DNA of 7,143 nt from Pseudanabaenales cyanobacterium. Its GTDB lineage: Bacteria > Cyanobacteriota > Cyanobacteriia > Phormidesmidales > Phormidesmidaceae. The translations under genes were made by a program, and so were the position numbers. The notes below the pieces were generated by a model. The model did no database searches. It was not told the origin of the DNA and was given only the letters and a program-made list of their open reading frames with translations. The stretch covers positions 1 to 7,143 of the forward strand of contig JAKSDM010001691.1 of assembly GCA_022360135.1 (NCBI GenBank). Direction: 5' to 3'. Of this stretch, positions 1 through 4,254 are shown piece by piece. Within the stretch, counting starts at the first letter, position 1. Each line of letters opens with the position of its first letter.

Positions 1-1
1 G

Positions 2-421
2 GAAAGCGTGATCATGGAAAATGCCGAATCGGCTGCTAATCTACTTCGGCAACTCAAAGCTCGCCAGATTCAGTTGGCGATTGATGATTTTGGTACGGGG
101 TATTCGTCTCTAAGCTACCTCCATCGCTTTCCAGTGGACACGTTAAAGATCGATCGCTTATTCATTCGCGGAATTGGCGAGTCTAATCCGAATCCAGCTA
201 ATCTCCAAGCAACTCTGGATATCGCCCATAATTTGAGCATTGTTCAAACAGCGGTGCATTTGGCCCATAATTTAGGGATAAATGTGGTTGCTGAGGGAAT
301 CGAAACTAAGCAACAACTGACCCAATTACGCGCTCTGAGTTGTGAATTTGGCCAGGGATATTTTTTTGCTCCACCGCTGGATCAAGAAGCTGCAACCGAC
401 TTGCTGGCGAAAGCGATTTAA
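2..421 (+). CDS. EAL-domain protein (c-di-GMP phosphodiesterase type), C-terminal part
   Basis: This is the end of an EAL domain, the family that hydrolyses cyclic-di-GMP to pGpG. The reading frame is open from base 2, so the true start and any N-terminal sensor, GGDEF or response-regulator domains lie outside the window. Visible motifs in order are ESVIME (end of the usual LEITES motif), DDFGTGYSSL from base 83 with both metal-binding aspartates, LKIDRLFI with the conserved lysine, VAEGIET with the conserved glutamate, and GQGYFFAPPL with the conserved glutamine. Every catalytic position in the visible part is present, which favours an active enzyme, but the EAL signature itself is out of view. 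The segment between the KID and AEGIET motifs seems to be 13 residues longer than usual, apparently through a tandem duplication. The TAA stop lies inside the left direct repeat of a miniature element, which leaves the gene's end intact. Confidence 0.93.
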   Translation, partial: ESVIMENAESAANLLRQLKARQIQLAIDDFGTGYSSLSYLHRFPVDTLKIDRLFIRGIGESNPNPANLQATLDIAHNLSIVQTAVHLAHNLGINVVAEGIETKQQLTQLRALSCEFGQGYFFAPPLDQEAATDLLAKAI

Positions 422-425
422 AGTG

Positions 426-517
426 TAATGGCACTGAAATAAGAGTTTATAAATCACTAAAAGCCCTGATATTCCGTAGGGTGGGCATTGCCCACATGGC
501 TTATTTCAGTGCCATTC
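426..517. mobile_element. 92-bp palindromic miniature element (MITE-like), copy 1
   Basis: Terminal inverted repeats AATGGCACTGAAATAAG (427-443) and its exact reverse complement (500-516) enclose a non-coding core with a small hairpin, GTGGGCATTGCCCAC (481-495). The 92-bp unit is bounded by the direct repeat ATTTAAAGTG at 416-425 and 518-527, as expected of a target-site duplication. The left copy of that repeat contains the EAL gene's stop codon. A second 92-bp copy with 5 mismatches lies at 3431-3522. No transposase is encoded, so any movement would need one from elsewhere. Lying between two convergent genes, its RNA hairpin could also end transcription (inference). Confidence 0.8.
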
Positions 518-553
518 ATTTAAAGTGTAATTTAAAGTGCAATCTAAAATGCC
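518..553. repeat. 12-bp tandem repeat, three units
   Basis: Three adjacent 12-bp units read ATTTAAAGTGTA (518-529), ATTTAAAGTGCA (530-541) and ATCTAAAATGCC (542-553). A fourth matching unit lies at 416-427 on the other side of the miniature element. The element may therefore have inserted into a pre-existing short array, which makes the exact length of its target duplication uncertain here (10 to 14 bp). The array stops 5 bases before the aldolase stop codon. Confidence 0.6.
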
Positions 554-558
554 AAAAT

Positions 559-1320
559 TTAATCCAGCAAATCGGGTTCTTGGCGCACAATCTTGTCATA
601 TAGAGACTGGAAGCTAAACCATCCGGCATAATGGTCGCCAATCTGGCTATAGGTCAGACTCGCCGTTTCAGGATCAATTAAAACAGGCTGACCTGCCGCT
701 TCCGCCATTAATTGAGTCTGGCAAGAACGGTCCAGGGTAATAAACCACCAAGCCGCCTCATCCACAGAATGCCCTACCGTCAGTAATCCGTGGTTGCGGA
801 GGATAATTGCCTTCCGTTCACTCAGAGTTTGAGCAATTCGCTTTCCCTCCTGAAGATCTAACACCACTCCAGTGTAGTTCTCAAACAGGGCATGGTCTTC
901 ATAGAAGGCGCAGGCATCTTGGGTGAGCGGATCTAGTAACCTTCCCAGGGTTGACCAAGCTTTACCGTAGAGAGAATGGGCATGGGCCGCCGCCGCCACG
1001 TCCGGTCGCGATTGATGAATCTGAGAGTGAATGGCGAAAGCCGCCGCATTGACGGCCCGATTTCCCTCGACGACTTCTCCTTTGTGGTTAACCAAAAGCA
1101 GATCCGATACTCGAATATGCCCAAAGTACATGCCAAACGGATTGACCCAGAAGTGGTCTGCAAGTTTGGGATCCCGAGCTGTGATGTGTCCGGCGATACC
1201 TTCATCAAAGCCATAGTGGGCAAATAAGCGAAAGGCGGCAGCTAAGCGCTGCTGGCAATGGAGCCGAGCTGCTTCGACCGTATCGAACGTCGGGGGCTGG
1301 GGTAGATGGCTGAACTCCAT
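559..1320 (-). CDS. Class II aldolase/adducin family protein
   Basis: The 253-residue product is a single class II aldolase/adducin-head domain. The zinc-ligand pattern is complete: HAHS with His113 and His115, and NHGLLTVG with His177. GHITAR (44-49) and NPFGMYF (60-66) match the substrate-pocket loops. Members of the fold include fuculose- and rhamnulose-1-phosphate aldolases, ribulose-5-phosphate 4-epimerases, and many uncharacterised adducin-like proteins. The segment that carries the catalytic glutamate in true aldolases reads VNAAAFAIHSQIH (90-102), resembling the NPAGF-type adducin-like branch without that acid, so aldolase chemistry is doubtful and the substrate cannot be named. The ATG is preceded 7 bases away by AAGG (1328-1331). 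No signal peptide is seen, so it is probably cytoplasmic. It is transcribed alone, convergent with the EAL gene. Confidence 0.88.
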   Translation of the reverse strand: MEFSHLPQPPTFDTVEAARLHCQQRLAAAFRLFAHYGFDEGIAGHITARDPKLADHFWVNPFGMYFGHIRVSDLLLVNHKGEVVEGNRAVNAAAFAIHSQIHQSRPDVAAAAHAHSLYGKAWSTLGRLLDPLTQDACAFYEDHALFENYTGVVLDLQEGKRIAQTLSERKAIILRNHGLLTVGHSVDEAAWWFITLDRSCQTQLMAEAAGQPVLIDPETASLTYSQIGDHYAGWFSFQSLYDKIVRQEPDLLD

Positions 1321-1387
1321 AGGTATACCTTGTGATAGCGGGAGGGGGTTCAGTTCATCCTTATGCTAGCAACTACCTGCATGCAAT

Positions 1388-1413
1388 CAGTTCTGGAATT
1401 CAGTTCTGGAATT
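1388..1413. repeat. 13-bp tandem duplication
   Basis: CAGTTCTGGAATT occurs twice back to back (1388-1400 and 1401-1413), with no mismatch, in the space between the divergent aldolase and ABC-F genes. Nothing else in 1321-1454 is recognisable as a gene. The segment presumably holds the aldolase promoter, but I could not pick out convincing promoter hexamers. Confidence 0.75.
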
Positions 1414-1455
1414 AATTTGTAGTATCTTGTAGCATGAGCTTAGAGGAACTAATGA

Positions 1456-1567
1456 CGTCAACTTAAATGTCACTTGTCACTTGTCACTTGACCAATGGCC
1501 AATGGCCAATGACCAATGACTAATAAATTCTTGTCCAGCCAGAAAGTGTCGGCTTAAGTAGATACCC
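1456..1567 (+). repeat. Heptamer-bearing intergenic repeat, copy A
   Basis: The unit starts with CGTCAACTTAAA (1456-1467), continues with three TGTCACT heptamers (1468-1488), two linking bases and four RCCAATG heptamers (1491-1518), and ends in a roughly 50-bp tail from ACTAATAAATTC (1519) to GATACCC (1567). The same arrangement appears on the opposite strand at 6022-6203 with different heptamer numbers. Short tandem heptamers of this kind are well known in cyanobacterial genomes. The repeat runs to within 3 bases of the ABC-F start codon, so it supplies that gene's whole upstream leader. No terminal inverted repeats or coding capacity are seen. Confidence 0.8.
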
Positions 1568-1570
1568 AGA

Positions 1571-3175
1571 ATGGCCAACAAATTACTTCTGTCAGCTGAA
1601 AATTTAACCTATCAACTCAACTCAACCCAAACCCTGTTTGAGGGAGTTCGCTTAAGTATTGAGTCGGGCGATCGCATTGCCCTAGTGGGTCCTAACGGGG
1701 TTGGCAAATCTACGCTGCTGAAAATTCTAGCAGGTCACCTCAAACCCAGTGCGGGGTCTATTTCACAGCATGGCCTTGTCTACTACCTACCCCAAATCAG
1801 TACATTGAACCAGGAGATTAAAGGCGAGACGACGATCAATTTTCTCAGCGCCATCTCGGAAGACTGGTGGGAGATTGGGGAAATTTTGCAGGCAAAATTC
1901 AATACCGTGCTGGATTGGTCTCTGCCCATTACCCACTTGAGTGGTGGAGAATTGACAAAACTTTTCCTCGCCCTTGGGTTGTCCCAAGATCCCGCCGTCT
2001 TGTTGTTGGATGAGCCAACGAACCACATGGATCTTGTCGCCTTGGCGCACTTAAGCCAGCTTCTCAATGATTATCAGGGGGGAATGGTGATTGTCTCCCA
2101 CAAGCCATTTTTTCTAGATCAGATAGCAGAGACCACTTGGGAGCTGACGCCGAGGGGAATCAATATCTACGGCGGCAATTTTTCCCTGTACCGGCGACAA
2201 AAAGAAGTCAACCAAGGTGCTGCTGTGCAATCGCACGAAGTTGCCAAAAAGCAACTGAAGAGGGTTAAAGCCTCAGCCCTTCGTGAGCAAAAACGGGCGG
2301 ATCGATCTCGCCGGTTAGGACGACACAATCAACTAAATGGAGGTATCCCCAAAATTCTAGCAGGCAATCTTAAACGGAAAGCTGAGAACACTGCTGGGAA
2401 TATGGCTAAGAAACATCAGGCGGCGATAACGCAGGCATCTCAGAAGGTGGTAGAGACAAAAACTAGAACAACCAAGGCTACGCATATTCAGCTGGAAGAG
2501 AAAAGCCAAAAGCGGAGAAATCTGATCGCTATTCGAGGCGCCAATCTCAAAGTAGACAAGCGCCTACTTATCCAGAATATCCAACTTCAGATCGCTTCCG
2601 GCGACCGAATTGCTTTTTCTGGGGCGAATGGTTCAGGCAAATCGAGCCTGGTCAAGGCAGTTCTGGGCAAATCCGACGCGCTGACCTTGCTCGAATCCGG
2701 TGAGGTCTTGTTAGCCCCAGCAATAAAAGCAGTGTATCTCGATCAAACCTATGAACTGGTAAATCGAGAACAAACGATTCTTGAAAATATGCGGTCAGCA
2801 AATCCCGATCTTGCTTATCAACTCTTAAGGCAACAACTTGGCCATTTCCTCTTTTTCAACGATCACATCCACAAACCTGCCGCTGTTCTGAGCGGCGGCG
2901 AGTTGGCAAGATTAGCGATCGCCATCATTAGTATTTCTCAGTTAGACCTGCTGGTGCTTGATGAACCGACTAACAACCTGGATATTGAAACTGTTGACCA
3001 CATGGTCGAAGCCCTGAATGAATATCAAGGCGCACTCTGGGTTATTTCCCACGACTTGGATTTTCTCAGTCGTATTGATATTATCCAAACCTTGAAGCTG
3101 AAGAACCAATCCTTGCAAATAATCTCTTGTCTGCCCAATGAGCCTGAGCAGTATTACCGAGAACTGCTGAAGTGA
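1571..3175 (+). CDS. ABC-F family ATPase (two nucleotide-binding domains, no membrane part)
   Basis: The 534-residue protein has two ABC ATPase domains in one chain and no transmembrane segment, the architecture of ABC-F proteins, which act on ribosomes rather than as transporters. Domain 1 has Walker A GPNGVGKS (40-47), Q-loop YLPQ (72-75), signature LSGGE (123-127), Walker B ending LLLDEP with Glu148, and the switch histidine His177. Domain 2 has GANGSGKS (351-358), YLDQ (389-392), LSGGE (440-444), LLVLDEP with Glu465, and His494. Both sites look active. A long, very Lys/Arg-rich linker (about 205-318) joins them and would reach into the ribosome. Only 48 residues separate Q-loop and signature in domain 1, so the EttA-type arm is absent, as in antibiotic-resistance ABC-Fs such as Vga and Msr; resistance remains inference. 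An in-frame TAG (1559-1561) makes ATG 1571 the first usable start. No Shine-Dalgarno sequence precedes it. Confidence 0.92.
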   Translation: MANKLLLSAENLTYQLNSTQTLFEGVRLSIESGDRIALVGPNGVGKSTLLKILAGHLKPSAGSISQHGLVYYLPQISTLNQEIKGETTINFLSAISEDWWEIGEILQAKFNTVLDWSLPITHLSGGELTKLFLALGLSQDPAVLLLDEPTNHMDLVALAHLSQLLNDYQGGMVIVSHKPFFLDQIAETTWELTPRGINIYGGNFSLYRRQKEVNQGAAVQSHEVAKKQLKRVKASALREQKRADRSRRLGRHNQLNGGIPKILAGNLKRKAENTAGNMAKKHQAAITQASQKVVETKTRTTKATHIQLEEKSQKRRNLIAIRGANLKVDKRLLIQNIQLQIASGDRIAFSGANGSGKSSLVKAVLGKSDALTLLESGEVLLAPAIKAVYLDQTYELVNREQTILENMRSANPDLAYQLLRQQLGHFLFFNDHIHKPAAVLSGGELARLAIAIISISQLDLLVLDEPTNNLDIETVDHMVEALNEYQGALWVISHDLDFLSRIDIIQTLKLKNQSLQIISCLPNEPEQYYRELLK

Positions 3176-3198
3176 GATGAATGGTTAGGTTAATATCC

Positions 3199-3226
3199 TA
3201 AAAAACTCCGATCATGAGATCGGAGT
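3199..3226 (-). terminator. Rho-independent-type terminator facing left
   Basis: A perfect 9-bp stem ACTCCGATC (3205-3213) pairs with GATCGGAGT (3218-3226) around a 4-base loop. Read on the - strand it is followed by a run of six T (3200-3205), the form of an intrinsic terminator. On the + strand it is followed by G residues, so it is not a standard terminator for the ABC-F gene ending at 3175. The only leftward gene upstream is the small secreted protein at 3570-3824, so this probably ends that transcript. Confidence 0.7.
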
Positions 3227-3255
3227 GGGGGGTGCAATCGAGAACGACGCGGAGC

Positions 3256-3420
3256 AATGCTTCAAATTTTTGAAAGTCTTTGCAGTTTGCCAACTAAAAC
3301 AATTTTCGAGTGAAGTTTTAAGATCAGCCTTGTCTCTATCGCTGAATTTGGCGCTTCAATGATGTCAGCAGGCAAAATCTCGAATTGCCCTCAAAGTACT
3401 GCTCATAGTTCGCCAAAGCT
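3256..3420 (-). pseudogene. Possible decayed coding fragment
   Basis: On the - strand a frame reads FEILPADIIEAPNSAIETRL and continues to KLQRLSKI before a stop, about 42 codons in all. Two in-frame stops lie just upstream, beyond which the same frame reads SFGEL up to the direct repeat flanking miniature element copy 2. The composition looks protein-like and AAAAGGA occurs upstream on the far side of the element, but I recognise no family. It may equally be a chance frame in a 3' untranslated region. Apart from this, the terminator and the miniature element, 3227-3569 holds nothing I can name. Confidence 0.2.
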
Positions 3421-3430
3421 ATTTTTAATG

Positions 3431-3522
3431 GAATGGCGCTGAAATAAGAGTTTATAAATCGCTAAAAGCCCTGATTTTCCGTAGGGTGGGCATTGCTCAC
3501 ATGGCTTATTTCAGTGCCATTC
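3431..3522. mobile_element. 92-bp palindromic miniature element (MITE-like), copy 2
   Basis: This has the same length and order as copy 1 at 426-517 and differs at 5 of 92 positions. Its left terminal repeat AATGGCGCTGAAATAAG (3432-3448) has one mismatch against the complement of the right one (3505-3521). The outermost bases, G3431 and C3522, also pair, giving an 18-bp terminus. The unit is bounded exactly by ATTTTTAATG at 3421-3430 and 3523-3532, with no match beyond those ten bases, a clear 10-bp target duplication. The core hairpin is GTGGGCATTGCTCAC (3486-3500). It lies within the probable transcript of the small secreted protein, downstream of that gene's stop. Confidence 0.85.
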
Positions 3523-3569
3523 ATTTTTAATGAGTCCTTTTCAAGCATGTCAAGGCGCAGTTAAACCAG

Positions 3570-3824
3570 TTAGATGGTTTTAACATCCAAGTGTTGATCC
3601 CGCAACTCATCAAAGTTATTTTGGTCTTTCTCGAGATTTTCTCGCCGTAGTTGGTCGAAATCAACCTTAACCCTCAAGTGTGGTTGCTGGAGTTCTCCCA
3701 GGTTGTTTTGGTCTTTCTCAAGATTTTCTCGCCGTAGTTGGTCAAAATCAACGGCTTGGCTAACCGGGGAAACAACTGCAGAGGCGATTAAAATAGCTGC
3801 GCTAGAAAATAAAGCACGTTTCAT
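3570..3824 (-). CDS. Small exported protein with two 29-residue tandem repeats
   Basis: I do not recognise this 84-residue protein. It opens with a classic signal peptide: MKRALF, a hydrophobic stretch to about residue 18, and a likely cleavage site after VSQA (residue 24). The mature part is almost entirely two tandem repeats (residues 25-53 and 54-82), each starting with VDFDQLRRENLEKDQNN, followed by a divergent 12-residue tail of pattern xxELxxxHLxVK. It is highly charged, without cysteines or membrane segments, and probably helical, so it would be periplasmic or secreted. The frame is open upstream to an ATG at 3878, but the start at 3824 is chosen because AAGGAG (3834-3839) sits 9 bases before it and the signal peptide begins there. 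A 9-bp stem-loop lies just upstream of the ribosome binding site. The transcript probably ends at the hairpin at 3205-3226. Function unknown. Confidence 0.82.
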   Translation of the reverse strand: MKRALFSSAAILIASAVVSPVSQAVDFDQLRRENLEKDQNNLGELQQPHLRVKVDFDQLRRENLEKDQNNFDELRDQHLDVKTI

Positions 3825-3833
3825 AAGTTTCAG

Positions 3834-3839
3834 CTCCTT
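3834..3839 (-). promoter_or_regulatory. Shine-Dalgarno site AAGGAG that fixes the small gene's start
   Basis: AAGGAG on the - strand stands 9 bases upstream of the ATG at 3824. It is the strongest ribosome binding site in the window and argues against the longer frame starting at 3878. Confidence 0.75.
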
Positions 3840-3845
3840 GCAATC

Positions 3846-3868
3846 AAATGCTTGGCGCTCAAGCATTT
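3846..3868 (-). promoter_or_regulatory. Stem-loop in the leader of the small secreted-protein gene
   Basis: AAATGCTTG (3846-3854) and CAAGCATTT (3860-3868) form a perfect 9-bp stem with a 5-base loop, 6 bases upstream of the Shine-Dalgarno site. It could be an mRNA hairpin that affects translation or stability, or an operator for a DNA-binding protein. The sequence does not distinguish these. Confidence 0.5.
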
Positions 3869-3933
3869 CAAACATCATGATTACTAAGGATGCACTCCCC
3901 CCATGAGCAGGTTCTGATGGGAGTATGAGAAAG

Positions 3934-3948
3934 AGATAAATTTTATCT
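3934..3948. repeat. 15-bp palindrome AGATAAATTTTATCT
   Basis: Two perfect 7-base halves surround a single T. It lies 110 bases upstream of the small secreted-protein start, where a promoter or operator could be, but no regulator can be assigned. Confidence 0.35.
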
Positions 3949-3964
3949 GAGAAATATGAAAATT

Positions 3965-4230
3965 AGGTGTAGAACTAACCCTACACCTCACTGACCATGT
4001 CTACCCTTCTAAGTTCCGTAAACAAGTGGGTAGACAAAAAAATCACATAATTTTAATCATAACTTCTAGTCAGTCTAAAATTATGCAAGTATTCAGTTTA
4101 ACTAAACTTAGCTTTCCAAATTGGTTAATTCAGTAGTCAGTTATACAGATTTTCAAAAATTAGTCTTTGCATTTCGGCAACTGACTATACTGACGCATGG
4201 ATCTGATAGCGCTGCTTAATCAGATCCATG
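3965..4230. repeat. Inverted-repeat-dense non-coding region
   Basis: No credible gene lies between the small secreted-protein gene and phosphoglucomutase. Inverted repeats follow one another: AGGTGTAG/CTACACCT (3965-3988), TGTCTACCC/GGGTAGACA (3998-4036), CATAATTTTA/TAAAATTATG (4046-4085), AGTTTA/TAAACT (about 4094-4107), TAGTCAGTT/AACTGACTA (4134-4187) and CATGGATCTGAT/ATCAGATCCATG (4196-4230). All have perfect stems. The motif AGTCAGT recurs at 4069, 4136 and 4248 and inverted near 4180. It may be a structured non-coding RNA, a set of small mobile palindromes, or layered 3'-end and promoter structures. Only the last hairpin has a clear candidate role. Confidence 0.6.
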
Positions 4231-4233
4231 TGT
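4193..4233 (-). terminator. Strong hairpin just downstream of phosphoglucomutase
   Basis: A perfect 12-bp stem, CATGGATCTGAT (4196-4207) with ATCAGATCCATG (4219-4230), extends to 15 pairs if one G-T pair is allowed. The loop has 11 bases. It starts about 20 bases after the phosphoglucomutase stop codon on the - strand, the usual place for a terminator or 3' stabilising hairpin. No T-run follows on either strand, so it is not a textbook intrinsic terminator. Confidence 0.5.
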
Positions 4234-4254
4234 ACTTGCTCTGACCCAGTCAGT

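Noticed and set aside
976..1227. Open frames overlapping the aldolase-family gene on both strands
   Set aside because: They are by-products of the codon bias of the real gene, which carries the metal-binding motifs.
1456..1520. Heptamer arrays here and at 6075-6153 as a CRISPR array
   Set aside because: The repeats are 7 bp, directly adjacent and without unique spacers. They are simple tandem repeats.
1783..2067. - strand open frames inside the ABC-F gene
   Set aside because: They lie antisense to Q-loop, signature and Walker B coding sequence and have no independent support.
3199..3226. Hairpin as the terminator of the ABC-F gene
   Set aside because: On the + strand the stem is followed by GGGGGG, not T. 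The T-run is on the - strand side, so it serves leftward transcription.
3824..3878. Longer start of the small secreted protein at ATG 3878
   Set aside because: The extra 18 residues would bury the signal peptide and span the leader stem-loop, and the strong AAGGAG belongs to the start at 3824.
3703..3906. 67-codon open frame on the + strand over the secreted-protein gene
   Set aside because: It overlaps a gene with signal peptide, ribosome binding site and internal repeats, and its translation shows no protein-like features.
3998..4036. TGTCTACCC/GGGTAGACA stem as an intrinsic terminator
   Set aside because: The T-run seen on the - strand precedes the stem instead of following it, and no T-run follows on the + strand.
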